From NCBI GenBank assembly GCA_047605605.1, contig JASGFG010000084.1, forward strand, positions 1 to 16,651: DNA of 16,651 nucleotides, in the 5' to 3' direction. This document shows, piece by piece, positions 1 to 6,063 of the stretch. Position numbers and translations under genes: made by a program. Under the pieces are notes generated by a model that did not search any database, was not told the DNA's origin, and worked only from the letters and a program-made list of their open reading frames with translations. The stretch comes from JAATGA01 sp047605605. GTDB lineage: Bacteria; Pseudomonadota; Alphaproteobacteria; Rhodobacterales; Rhodobacteraceae. Numbering within the stretch: the stretch's first letter is position 1; every line of letters begins with the position of its first letter.

Positions 1-356
1 ACGTTGGGTTGTTCGACCACCATGTCGATGATCGCGAATTTGGTGTCGGGGAAGTCGGGGGCGACCTTGTTCAGCACGTCGCCAAAGGCAAAGCCGGTCA
101 TCACCACCGGGTTGGCGCCCGATTCCGCCAGCCGGCGCAGGGCCTGTTCGCGCTGCGCCTCGGACTGCATCTCCAGTTCCTTGAAGGTGCCGCCGGTTTC
201 CTTGGCCCATTTCTCGGCCCCCGCAAAGGCGGCCTCGTTGAAGGATTTGTCGAATTTGCCACCAAGGTCATAGATGATCGCGGGGTCGGCGGCAGCCGCG
301 CCTGCGGTCAGGGCCAGTGCGGCGGCGGCGCCCATCAGGCGGTTCATCTGCGTCAT
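1..356 (-). CDS. BMP-family ABC transporter substrate-binding protein (5' part, cut by window edge)
   Basis: This is the N-terminal 118 residues of a periplasmic substrate-binding protein; the rest lies beyond position 1. Residues 1-23 form a signal peptide (basic start, Ala/Leu-rich core, Ala-rich cleavage site before DPA). No lipobox Cys is present, so it is probably a soluble periplasmic protein. The mature start reads IIYDLGGKFDKSFNEAAF, the signature of the basic membrane protein (BMP/PnrA/Med) family. Characterised members bind nucleosides or related purine compounds for ABC importers, so nucleoside or purine uptake is an inference here. The ATG at 354-356 was chosen because GGGAG lies about 9 nt upstream; an in-frame ATG at 345-347 is the alternative. 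The gene follows rimI on the same strand after about 150 nt and seems to have its own promoter. Transporter partners would lie to the left. Confidence 0.85.
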   Translation of the reverse strand, partial: MTQMNRLMGAAAALALTAGAAAADPAIIYDLGGKFDKSFNEAAFAGAEKWAKETGGTFKELEMQSEAQREQALRRLAESGANPVVMTGFAFGDVLNKVAPDFPDTKFAIIDMVVEQPN

Positions 357-434
357 GAAGAAATCTCCCGGTTCAGGTTTGACCTATCGCCACCCTGTCC
401 CCGGCAGGTCGCCGATCGCGGGTAGTTCCGCCCC

Positions 435-465
435 ATGTTAGGGGGCGAAGCCCGCAGCCGGTCAA
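435..465 (-). promoter_or_regulatory. candidate sigma-70 promoter for the BMP-family gene
   Basis: Read on the minus strand, TTGACC (460-465) matches the -35 consensus well. TAACAT (435-440) follows after 19 nt, a rather long spacer; a poorer -10 at 17-18 nt spacing is also possible. The predicted transcript would have a leader of roughly 75 nt before the ATG at 356. Pattern match only. Confidence 0.35.
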
Positions 466-490
466 TACTTATTCGTGAGGGCGGGGCGGG

Positions 491-514
491 AAACCTGATC
501 CGATGGTCAGGTTT
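491..514 (-). terminator. hairpin at the 3' end of rimI
   Basis: AAACCTGA (491-498) and TCAGGTTT (507-514) form a perfect 8-bp stem around an 8-nt loop. The stem includes the rimI stop codon at 507-509. On the minus strand it ends in TTT and then turns C-rich, so the U-tract is poor. It is plausible as the end of the nfuA-tsaB-rimI transcript, but not a textbook terminator. Confidence 0.4.
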
Positions 515-941
515 TGGCTGGCTGCCCCTGCGCAAGGACGCGCGCCATCAGCACCGCATCGACCGGCACGCCCGCCCCGGTGGCGTAATATCCCCGCCGC
601 CGCCCGGATTCGGCGAATCCGGCGCGGGCATAAAGCTGCTGCGCGGCGGTGTTGTCGGCCGCAACCTCAAGGAAAGCCGTTTCGGCACCCCGCGCTGCCG
701 CCGCGTCCAGAAACCGCGCCACCAGCCGCGCGCCCCGACCGCCCCGCCGCGCCTCGGGCGCCACGGCCAGCGTCAGCAGCTCCGCCTCGCCCGCGACAGC
801 CCGCCCGATCAGGAAGCCCCGCGATTCGGTCAGCAGAAAGCACAGGGGCGAGGCCAGAAGGCCCGCGAGTTCCGCCGCCGTCCACGGCCGGGGATAGGTA
901 AAGCTTTCGGCATGGATCGCGGCCATTTCCTCGGGCGTCAT
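507..941 (-). CDS. rimI: ribosomal protein S18 alanine N-acetyltransferase RimI
   Basis: A 144-residue GNAT-fold acetyltransferase. RimI transfers acetyl from acetyl-CoA to the N-terminal alanine of ribosomal protein S18. The acetyl-CoA loop is visible as RRGGRGA (residues 65-71) after the beta strand ELLTLAVAP. The later block FLEVAADN...LYARAGF (about 90-109) supplies the conserved Glu92, Asn97 and Tyr104 expected in RimI. Length fits the family (E. coli 148). The ATG at 941 lies 7 nt after the tsaB stop; no strong ribosome-binding site is visible, so translational coupling to tsaB is likely. An upstream extension in the same frame lies inside tsaB and was rejected. tsaB-rimI adjacency is widespread in bacteria, which supports both calls. 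Another GNAT substrate cannot be excluded from sequence alone. Confidence 0.88.
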   Translation of the reverse strand: MTPEEMAAIHAESFTYPRPWTAAELAGLLASPLCFLLTESRGFLIGRAVAGEAELLTLAVAPEARRGGRGARLVARFLDAAAARGAETAFLEVAADNTAAQQLYARAGFAESGRRRGYYATGAGVPVDAVLMARVLAQGQPAKT

Positions 942-948
942 GGCGGGG

Positions 949-1563
949 TCATCCGGGCAGAATGACGGGCGGCGGATCGGCGGGCGGGGCGGCATCGGCG
1001 CCCCGCAGGTAAAAGGGCGCAGGCCGCGCAGGGGTGCCCGCGCGTCCCGCCGCGACGCGGGCGATGGCCTCGGCCAGGGGCATTGCGGGGGGCAGGGCAT
1101 CCGGCCCCGCCGCCGATCCTGTCAGCGCGCCGGGCGGCAGCGGGCCTGCGGGTTCCAGCCGGGCCGGGCCTGCGCCCTCCGCGGCAAAGGGCTGGACATA
1201 GACCTCGCCCCGCCGGGCATCCTCGATCACGGTCAGCGGGCGGGGAAGGCCATGGGCCAATGCCTCCAGCCGGGTCACGCCGATGGCAGGGATATCCAGC
1301 GCCAGCGCCAGCCCCCGCGCCGCCGCCACGGCAATGCGCACCCCGGTAAAGTTGCCCGGCCCGGTGCCGACCGCCAGCGCGTCCAGATCGTGCCAGCCCG
1401 CACCCCCGTCGGCCAGCACCTCTTCCAGCAGGGGCAGCAGGCGTTCGGCCTGCCCCTTGTCCATCGCCTCGAACCGGCGGGTGACAAGGCAATCGCCCGA
1501 CAGCAAAGCGGCCGCGCAATGCGCGGCCGACGTGTCAAAGGCCAGGATCAGCCGTCTTGCCAT
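949..1563 (-). CDS. tsaB: tRNA threonylcarbamoyladenosine biosynthesis protein TsaB
   Basis: A 204-residue member of the ASKHA fold family. TsaB partners with TsaD and TsaE to place the threonylcarbamoyl group on A37 of ANN-decoding tRNAs (t6A). The N-terminus ILAFDTSAAHCAAAL (residues 6-20) is the typical ATPase-like first strand, and GTGPGNFTGVRI (66-77) is the hallmark TsaB motif. It is shorter than E. coli TsaB (231), with a reduced, Pro/Ala-rich C-terminal part. The ATG at 1563 gives the canonical MARRLILAFDTS start; the reading frame is open further upstream but overlaps nfuA coding sequence. It sits 17 nt after nfuA and 7 nt before rimI, in one operon. TsaB itself is thought to be non-catalytic, acting as a scaffold for TsaD. 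Confidence 0.92.
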   Translation of the reverse strand: MARRLILAFDTSAAHCAAALLSGDCLVTRRFEAMDKGQAERLLPLLEEVLADGGAGWHDLDALAVGTGPGNFTGVRIAVAAARGLALALDIPAIGVTRLEALAHGLPRPLTVIEDARRGEVYVQPFAAEGAGPARLEPAGPLPPGALTGSAAGPDALPPAMPLAEAIARVAAGRAGTPARPAPFYLRGADAAPPADPPPVILPG

Positions 1564-1580
1564 GGATGCAAGGCCCCGGA

Positions 1581-2144
1581 TCAGGCCGCGACGGGCCGAA
1601 CCTCTGTCACTTCGGGGATATAGTGGCGCAGCAAGTTCTCGATCCCCATCTTCAGCGTCAGGGTGCTGGACGGGCAACCGGCACAGGCGCCCTGCATGTG
1701 CAGATAGACCACCCCCCGGTCGAACCCGTGGAAGGTGATGTCGCCGCCATCCTGCGCCACGGCAGGGCGCACGCGGGTGTCCAGCAGTTCCTTGATCTGG
1801 CGGACGATGTCGGTGTCCTCATCCGCGTGATGGGCGGCATGGCCGTCGCCGGAGCGTTCGCCGTCGATCACCGGGGCGCCGGACTGGAAATGTTCCATGA
1901 TCGCGCCAAGGATCGCCGGCTTCACATGTTCCCATGCCACCGCCTCGGCCTTGGTCACGGTGACGAAATCGGTGCCGAAGAACACGCCGGTCACACCGTC
2001 GACGGCAAAGATGCGCCTTGCCAGCGGCGATTTCGCCGCCGCCTCGGACGAGGGGAAGTCGGCGGTGCCCATGTCCAGCACCGTCAGGCCGGGCAGGAAC
2101 TTGAGCGTCGCGGGATTCGGGGTGGATTCGGTCTGGATGAACAT
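1581..2144 (-). CDS. Nfu-type Fe-S cluster scaffold/carrier protein (NifU family)
   Basis: A 187-residue protein with two domains. The Nfu N-terminal domain (about 1-88) opens with MFIQTESTPNPATLKFLPG, highly characteristic of alphaproteobacterial and mitochondrial NFU proteins. The C-terminal NifU-like domain (about 110-180) carries the CAGC motif with Cys154 and Cys157. In the family, these two Cys bind a 4Fe-4S cluster shared between two subunits and passed to client enzymes. An acidic/His-rich hinge (about residues 95-112) joins the domains. The ATG at 2144 follows a GGAGG about 7 nt upstream, and a strong promoter lies just before it. It is the first gene of the nfuA-tsaB-rimI operon. 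t6A formation itself is not Fe-S dependent, so the grouping is probably one of shared housekeeping demand. Confidence 0.93.
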   Translation of the reverse strand: MFIQTESTPNPATLKFLPGLTVLDMGTADFPSSEAAAKSPLARRIFAVDGVTGVFFGTDFVTVTKAEAVAWEHVKPAILGAIMEHFQSGAPVIDGERSGDGHAAHHADEDTDIVRQIKELLDTRVRPAVAQDGGDITFHGFDRGVVYLHMQGACAGCPSSTLTLKMGIENLLRHYIPEVTEVRPVAA

Positions 2145-2169
2145 CGGCAGCCTCCGGGGGTCAGGCCCC

Positions 2170-2198
2170 GATATGCGCCCTGATGTGCGGGAAGTCAA
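2170..2198 (-). promoter_or_regulatory. sigma-70-type promoter of the nfuA-tsaB-rimI operon
   Basis: On the minus strand TTGACT (2193-2198) and CATATC (2170-2175) are separated by exactly 17 nt. Transcription would start near 2163, leaving a leader of about 20 nt that just holds the GGAGG ribosome-binding site. A 9-nt palindrome GAACGGTTC (2205-2213) sits immediately upstream of the -35 and could be an activator or repressor site; its owner is unknown. Confidence 0.55.
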
Positions 2199-2217
2199 GT
2201 TTTGGAACGGTTCTAAG

Positions 2218-3750
2218 TCATTCGTAGCAATAAAGCGGCATGACCGATTTCGCCACTTCGTCCGGCAGGCCGTCGGTCAGATCGAAGCTTTGCGGGGCGG
2301 CATCGGGCAGGCGGATGCCGTTGCGTTCCAGAAACCCCGCCACCTGTGCGGGGGGCACGGCAAAGTTCATGTTCTGCGGCAGGGTTCCCGTCGCCTCCAG
2401 CACGGCCATGTCGTCAAGGCGCGACACGACGACGCCCACGACCTCGCCCCGGCGGTTCACCAGCGGGCCGCCGGAATTGCCGGGCTGGATCGGCGCGGAA
2501 ACCATGATCCGGTCATCCTGCACCCCTTTCAGCGCGCTGACATTGCCGCCCGTCACCGTCAGCCCCTGATCCAGCAGGCCCAGATAGGGATAGCCGAGCG
2601 CAAAGACATTCTCGCCCAGCCGGGCCTGCCGGTCGGCAGAAATGGCCAGCCAGCCGCCCCTCTCTGCCTCGGGCGGGACGGACAGGACCGAAAGGTCCAG
2701 CGTGGCATCGGCGGCCAGCAGGGTCACTGGCGTGCCGTCGGGAAAGGCGATGCGACGGCAGCTGGCGGTGACATGGTTCGCGGTCAGGACCGTGTCCGGC
2801 CCGATGAAGAAGCCGGTTCCGGTGCTGTCGGGTTCGTCCGACGCCACTTCGGCCGGGGGCTGCGGGGCAGCGGGCCGGGGTGCGGCGGGTTGTGGTGCGG
2901 CGGGTTGCGGCGAGGGGGGCGAGGCCTTGCCGGGGCGGCCGACCGGCGCCTCGTCCGCCCAGTTGTCGGGGTCCGGTCGGCCGACCGGGCCGCCCGCGGC
3001 AAAGGGGTTGCGGCCCGTGGGCGGGGGCTGGACAGAGGCCAGCCGGTCCAGCAGCCCGCCCCGCGGCACGACTGCGCTGTCGGGTTGGCCGAAACTGCCC
3101 GCGATCAGCGCCATCCGTCCCGTCTGATCGTCCGAGGCGAAGACGCCCACCGTCACATGATGCGCGGGCGCCGTGGCCTGCGACCGCAGCCAGGCGTGAA
3201 CGCCGCCTTCGGTTTCCACCGCCGTGACCATGACCGAGGCGGTGATTTTCTGGTAAGGCTGCGCCCAGGGCGCGGCATTGGCGGCCAGTTCGCGGTGCTC
3301 GCGGGCGGCGGTGGCGGCATCCTCCTCGCCGACCGAGATGAAAAGGTCGCTTTCCGGGGTGGCATAGCCGCCCTCCTCGGGGCGCAGGAGGTTCCAGGGA
3401 ATCATGACCGACACGCCGCCCGGCAGGTCCAGCGGGCCCCAGCCGCCAAGATCCACCTCTTCCTCATAGGCGCCGATCAGGGGGGCGATGTCGGCATAAT
3501 GTGCCGGCAGATGCCCGGCCGTGCGGCGCACATATCCGTCCAGCGCGGCCTGCGTGGCCCGGCCCCAGACTCCATCGGTCAGCCCGTTGTAATCGCCGGT
3601 CAGGGCCAGCGCCGATTGCAACACGCGCCGCTCGGCCGGGCTCAGCGCCGCGGGGTCCAGTTGCGCGGCGGTCCAGTCCTGTGCCGGGGCGGCGACCGCC
3701 GCCGCCAGCCACAGACCCATCGCCAGCAGTTCCCGCATCCCTTGCCGCAT
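2218..3750 (-). CDS. exported trypsin-like serine protease with N-terminal peptidoglycan-binding-like domain
   Basis: 510 residues. A signal peptide covers residues 1 to about 24 (Leu/Ala core, APAQ cleavage site). A peptidoglycan-binding-like segment follows (about 34-76: LSPAERRVLQ...GLTDGVWGRATQAALDGY), then a region of about 160 residues that I do not recognise. A Pro/Ala-rich linker (about 277-301) leads to a trypsin/DegP-like domain (about 311-480). The catalytic triad is complete: His326 in LTANHV, Asp352 in TLDLSVL and Ser426 in QPGNSGGPL. No PDZ domain follows, unlike DegP/HtrA; the chain ends in LYCYE. It probably acts in the periplasm, perhaps anchored to the wall. Its substrate is unknown. 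The ATG at 3750 was chosen for the GAGGG 6 nt upstream; the next in-frame ATG (3738) has no spacing for a ribosome-binding site. It is transcribed divergently from the arsC-like gene. Confidence 0.85.
   Translation of the reverse strand: MRQGMRELLAMGLWLAAAVAAPAQDWTAAQLDPAALSPAERRVLQSALALTGDYNGLTDGVWGRATQAALDGYVRRTAGHLPAHYADIAPLIGAYEEEVDLGGWGPLDLPGGVSVMIPWNLLRPEEGGYATPESDLFISVGEEDAATAAREHRELAANAAPWAQPYQKITASVMVTAVETEGGVHAWLRSQATAPAHHVTVGVFASDDQTGRMALIAGSFGQPDSAVVPRGGLLDRLASVQPPPTGRNPFAAGGPVGRPDPDNWADEAPVGRPGKASPPSPQPAAPQPAAPRPAAPQPPAEVASDEPDSTGTGFFIGPDTVLTANHVTASCRRIAFPDGTPVTLLAADATLDLSVLSVPPEAERGGWLAISADRQARLGENVFALGYPYLGLLDQGLTVTGGNVSALKGVQDDRIMVSAPIQPGNSGGPLVNRRGEVVGVVVSRLDDMAVLEATGTLPQNMNFAVPPAQVAGFLERNGIRLPDAAPQSFDLTDGLPDEVAKSVMPLYCYE
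2851..2910 (-). repeat. Pro/Ala pentapeptide repeats in the protease linker
   Basis: Residues 281-300 of the protease are four imperfect copies of a P-(Q/R)-P-(A/P)-A unit (PQPAA, PQPAA, PRPAA, PQPPA). The DNA is correspondingly repetitive (copies of a TGCGGCGGGTTG-like unit). This is an extended, flexible spacer, and copy number could vary between strains. Confidence 0.75.
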
Positions 3751-3884
3751 CGCACGCCCTCGCGCCCCCCGTGACCGGGCGAGCCTAGCGGCAAGGGCGC
3801 GCGCCCGCCAGTGACAAGACCATTCCCTTGACGCCGCCCGCCGGACATGGCCTGTCCCCGTCAAGGAAAAGGGGGGGCGGATAT

Positions 3885-4244
3885 ATGGACGGCATCACCA
3901 TCTGGCACAATCCGCGCTGCGGCACCTCGCGCGAGGTTCTGGCCATGATCCGCGCGGCGGGGGCCGAGCCGCAGGTGGTCGACTATCTGCATACCCCGCC
4001 GACGCGGGCGGACCTTCTGGCGGTTCTGGCGCGCGCCGGGCTTTGCGTCCGCGACCTGCTGCGCCGGAAAGAGCCGCTGGCCGCCGAACTGGGCCTGACC
4101 GGGGCCGGGGCAGAGGAAGGGCGGATCGTGGAGGCGATGCTGGCCCATCCCGTGCTGATCGAGCGGCCGGTGGTCATCACGCCGGATGGCGTGGCGCTGT
4201 GCCGGCCGGCGGAAAGGGTTCTGGGTCTCCTGAACCGCGGCTGA
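3885..4244 (+). CDS. arsC: ArsC-family (glutaredoxin-type) arsenate reductase
   Basis: A 119-residue thioredoxin-fold protein. In the family, arsenate is reduced to arsenite using glutathione and glutaredoxin. The N-terminus ITIWHNPRCGTSRE contains catalytic Cys12. The three arginines that bind the oxyanion in E. coli ArsC are all at matching positions: Arg60 (LLRRKEP), Arg94 (IERPVVIT) and Arg107 (ALCRPAE). This separates it from Spx and YffB relatives, which lack the full set. It is shorter than plasmid R773 ArsC (141) but normal for chromosomal ArsC. The ATG at 3885 starts the family-typical MDGITIWHNP, with a G-rich stretch just upstream. No arsB, arsR or acr3 gene lies nearby, so it is a lone copy. 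A TTGACG at 3828-3833 may be its -35, but no good -10 follows. Confidence 0.88.
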   Translation: MDGITIWHNPRCGTSREVLAMIRAAGAEPQVVDYLHTPPTRADLLAVLARAGLCVRDLLRRKEPLAAELGLTGAGAEEGRIVEAMLAHPVLIERPVVITPDGVALCRPAERVLGLLNRG

Positions 4245-4261
4245 GCCGGTTCGGGTTCAGG
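4229..4261. terminator. inverted repeat between converging arsC and usp genes
   Basis: CCTGAACC (4229-4236) and GGTTCAGG (4254-4261) form an 8-bp perfect stem that spans both stop codons; the two genes are only 12 nt apart. An alternative inner pairing GAACCG/CGGTTC (4232-4237 with 4247-4252) exists. There is no U-tract on either side, so it may act as a shared transcript-end hairpin rather than a classic terminator. Confidence 0.45.
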
Positions 4262-4712
4262 TGATGGATTCCAGCCGCTCCTTGGACATGTCGCCCGGAA
4301 CGATGGTGATCGGGATGGGCAGGCTGCCGGAAGTGCGGCTCATCTGCGTGACCAGCGGGCCGGGGCCGGATTTCTCGGTTCCCGCACCCAGCACCAGCAC
4401 GCCGATTTCGGGGTCGTCGCGCACCTGGGCCAGGATCTCGCTGACGGGATCGCCCTCGCGGATCACCAGTTCCGGGTTCACGCCCTGACGGTCGCGCATC
4501 CATTTGGCGAAAACCTCGAAATGCGCCTCGATCCGCTCGCGCGCTTCGGCGCGCATCAGGTCGGCCACGCCCATCCAGTGCTGATAGTCCTCGGGCGGGA
4601 CGATGGACAGGATCGTCACGCCCCCCCCGGTGTGCGAAGCGCGGAACGCCGCATAGCGCATGGCGTTCAGGCATTCACGGGTGTCGTCCAGAACGACAAG
4701 AAACTTGCGCAT
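4257..4712 (-). CDS. universal stress protein (UspA family)
   Basis: A 151-residue single Usp domain. The first strand MRKFLVVLDDTRECLNAMRYA, the VTILSIVPPE strand after helix 1, the long helix around 50-75 and the VLVLGAG...PIPITIVPG ending follow the UspA fold. In this family such proteins are cytoplasmic dimers made in stress or stationary phase. The usual nucleotide-binding loop G-x2-G-x9-G-(S/T) is not clean here: after GAG (109-111) the segment TEKSGPGPLVTQMSRTSGS lacks the expected second Gly spacing. ATP binding is therefore uncertain. The ATG at 4712 has GGGGGA about 8 nt upstream. The gene lies 76 nt downstream of the aminotransferase gene on the same strand and may be co-transcribed with it. 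Confidence 0.85.
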   Translation of the reverse strand: MRKFLVVLDDTRECLNAMRYAAFRASHTGGGVTILSIVPPEDYQHWMGVADLMRAEARERIEAHFEVFAKWMRDRQGVNPELVIREGDPVSEILAQVRDDPEIGVLVLGAGTEKSGPGPLVTQMSRTSGSLPIPITIVPGDMSKERLESIT

Positions 4713-4788
4713 GTATGGTCCCCCGAAGGCCGATCATGCCGCGCCCCGCCGTGCCCCGCAACCCCCGCGCGATCCGGCGGCGGTGCGG

Positions 4789-5655
4789 CTATTTCTGCCC
4801 CGCCGCCCAGTCGAGATAAAGGCTGCGGGCGCGTTCCGTCATCGGACGGCTGGCGGAATAGGTCGTGTCGTCGAAGGCGCGCACCGGCGTGACCTTGGCA
4901 AAGTTGCCCGACAGGAACACCTCGTCGGCGGCATGGACGTCCTCGAAGGTCAGCACGGCCTCGCGCACCTCGACCCCGTCGGCGCGCAGGTTCGCGATGT
5001 GCCGGGCGCGGGTGATCCCGGCCAGGAAGGTGCCGTTGGCGATGGGGGTCAGGACCACGCCGTCGCGGACAATGAACACGTTCGCCGTGGCGGTTTCGGC
5101 GACATTGCCCATGGCATCGGCCACCAGCGCATTGCCGAAGCCCTTTTTCTGCGCCTCGACCAGCATCCGGGCGTTGTTGGGGTAAAGACAGCCCGCCTTG
5201 GCATTGCAGACCGCATCTTCCAGCACCGGGCGGCGGAACCGGGTGCGGGTCAGCGTGGTGGCGAAATCGGGGGGTGGCATCGGCACCTCCTCCAGCGAGA
5301 TGCAGAAGGCGGTGGAGTTCGGCGCAGGCGCCACGCCCAGCTCCGACCCGTCGATGGCCCAATACATCGGCCGGATATAGACCGCCTGGCCGGGGCCATA
5401 GGAGGCCAGCCCCTCGCGGATGATGGCAGCCATATCTTCGGCCTCGCAGATGGGGGTGATCATCAGCGCCTCGGCCGAGCGGTTGAGCCGGGCGCAATGC
5501 AGGTCGAGGTCGGGGGCCATGCCGTCGAAATACCGCGCCCCGTCGAAGACGGAACTGCCCTGCCAGATGCCGTGATCCGCCGCGCGCATCACCGCGATGT
5601 CGCCCTCGTGCCAGCGGCCTTCCCAGAAGGTGCGGATGTTCTTGCCGAATGCCAT
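4789..5655 (-). CDS. ilvE: branched-chain amino-acid aminotransferase-like protein (PLP fold type IV)
   Basis: 288 residues, about 20 fewer than E. coli IlvE. Class IV aminotransferases use PLP to transaminate Leu, Ile and Val with 2-oxoglutarate, or in sister groups D-amino acids or aminodeoxychorismate. The PLP lysine is most likely Lys153 in CNAKAGCLYPN. The cofactor-binding block continues as NALVADAMGNVAETATANVF (about 176-194) with Glu187. The N-terminal substrate region contains HGIWQGSSVFDGARYF (28-43). The start ATG at 5655 follows GGGA about 9 nt upstream and gives MAFGKNIRTFWEGRWHEGD. An in-frame upstream extension to 5760 is low-complexity and was rejected. The Glu motif reads ETATAN where classical IlvE has EGxGEN, so the substrate range could differ. 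The symbol follows usual annotation of this family and is not proof of function. Confidence 0.8.
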   Translation of the reverse strand: MAFGKNIRTFWEGRWHEGDIAVMRAADHGIWQGSSVFDGARYFDGMAPDLDLHCARLNRSAEALMITPICEAEDMAAIIREGLASYGPGQAVYIRPMYWAIDGSELGVAPAPNSTAFCISLEEVPMPPPDFATTLTRTRFRRPVLEDAVCNAKAGCLYPNNARMLVEAQKKGFGNALVADAMGNVAETATANVFIVRDGVVLTPIANGTFLAGITRARHIANLRADGVEVREAVLTFEDVHAADEVFLSGNFAKVTPVRAFDDTTYSASRPMTERARSLYLDWAAGQK

Positions 5656-5799
5656 GGTCTTTTCCCAGCGATGCCCCGTCCGGGGCGGAGTAAACATCGC
5701 TGCGGCGGCGGCGTCCATCCCGGCATCCGCGGTCTGCGGTGCATCGGCGGCGGGGCGCACAGACCGGGGGCAGACAGACGGGGGCAGAGGGCGAAAGAC

Positions 5800-5833
5800 G
5801 CCCCCGGACCCTGGGGGACAGGGGTCCGGGGGC
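5800..5833. repeat. 12-bp perfect inverted repeat
   Basis: GCCCCCGGACCC (5800-5811) and its exact reverse complement GGGTCCGGGGGC (5822-5833) enclose a 10-nt loop. This would be a very stable hairpin. On the minus strand it is followed by GTCTTTCGCCC, a modest T-run. It lies between two divergent genes, so it does not end a recognised gene. It could be a dispersed intergenic element or a relic terminator. Confidence 0.6.
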
Positions 5834-5868
5834 CAGCGCCGGGCCGCGGTCGGCGACGGGTCGCCCGA

Positions 5869-5892
5869 GGGGAAACCGGTGGGGAAACCGGG
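5869..5892. repeat. tandem 12-bp duplication
   Basis: GGGGAAACCGGT (5869-5880) is directly followed by GGGGAAACCGGG (5881-5892), 11 of 12 bases identical. It may be simple slippage, or paired sites for a DNA-binding protein. Nothing else identifies its role. Confidence 0.5.
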
Positions 5893-6008
5893 GGGGCGGC
5901 CAGCGGCAGGGCCTGCGCCCCAAGGCAGAACCTGCCACGGCGGTGAATCGATTCCGTGACAGGTGGCATCCGTCTTGCGCGCCGCCTGCCGTCCGGTTTA
6001 GAGGGTGA

Positions 6009-6025
6009 ATGTTATAAGATAACAT
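6009..6025. promoter_or_regulatory. Zur-box-like operator of zinT
   Basis: ATGTTATAAGATAACAT is a 7-3-7 perfect palindrome and the most A/T-rich stretch of the neighbourhood. It closely matches the GTTATnnnATAAC core known for Zur sites in proteobacteria. The hexamer TATAAG (6013-6018) inside it could be the -10 of the zinT promoter, so a bound repressor would block RNA polymerase directly. The distance to the zinT start is about 45 nt. Expected behaviour: repressed with zinc, on under zinc shortage. Confidence 0.8.
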
Positions 6026-6055
6026 AACGAATCGCGCGACAATCTGCGCACCCTC

Positions 6056-6063
6056 AAAGGAGG
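6056..6063 (+). promoter_or_regulatory. ribosome-binding site that fixes the TTG start of zinT
   Basis: AAAGGAGG ends 6 nt before the TTG at 6070-6072, an ideal spacing. The next in-frame ATG (6085) would be 21 nt away, too far for this site. It therefore decides the start codon in favour of TTG. Confidence 0.75.

Noticed and set aside
353..535. A 60-residue minus-strand frame between rimI and the BMP-family gene
   Set aside because: It covers the promoter and hairpin of that gap, lacks a ribosome-binding site and has no family resemblance.
1897..3774. A 625-residue plus-strand open frame opposite nfuA and the serine protease gene
   Set aside because: It crosses two well-supported minus-strand genes and their promoter; composition (Arg/Gly/His-rich) is that of a shadow frame.
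5656..5760. N-terminal extension of the aminotransferase (35 residues, Ala-rich)
   Set aside because: Conservation begins at MAFGKNIRTF, where a ribosome-binding site is well placed; the extension is low-complexity.
4660..5946. A 428-residue plus-strand frame opposite the aminotransferase gene, and a 452-residue minus frame over the same stretch
   Set aside because: Both overlap the aminotransferase and usp genes out of frame and show no recognisable domain.
5739..6008. Small plus-strand frames in the gap before zinT
   Set aside because: Low-complexity Arg/Gly strings produced by the C/G-rich repeats; one runs into the zinT operator.
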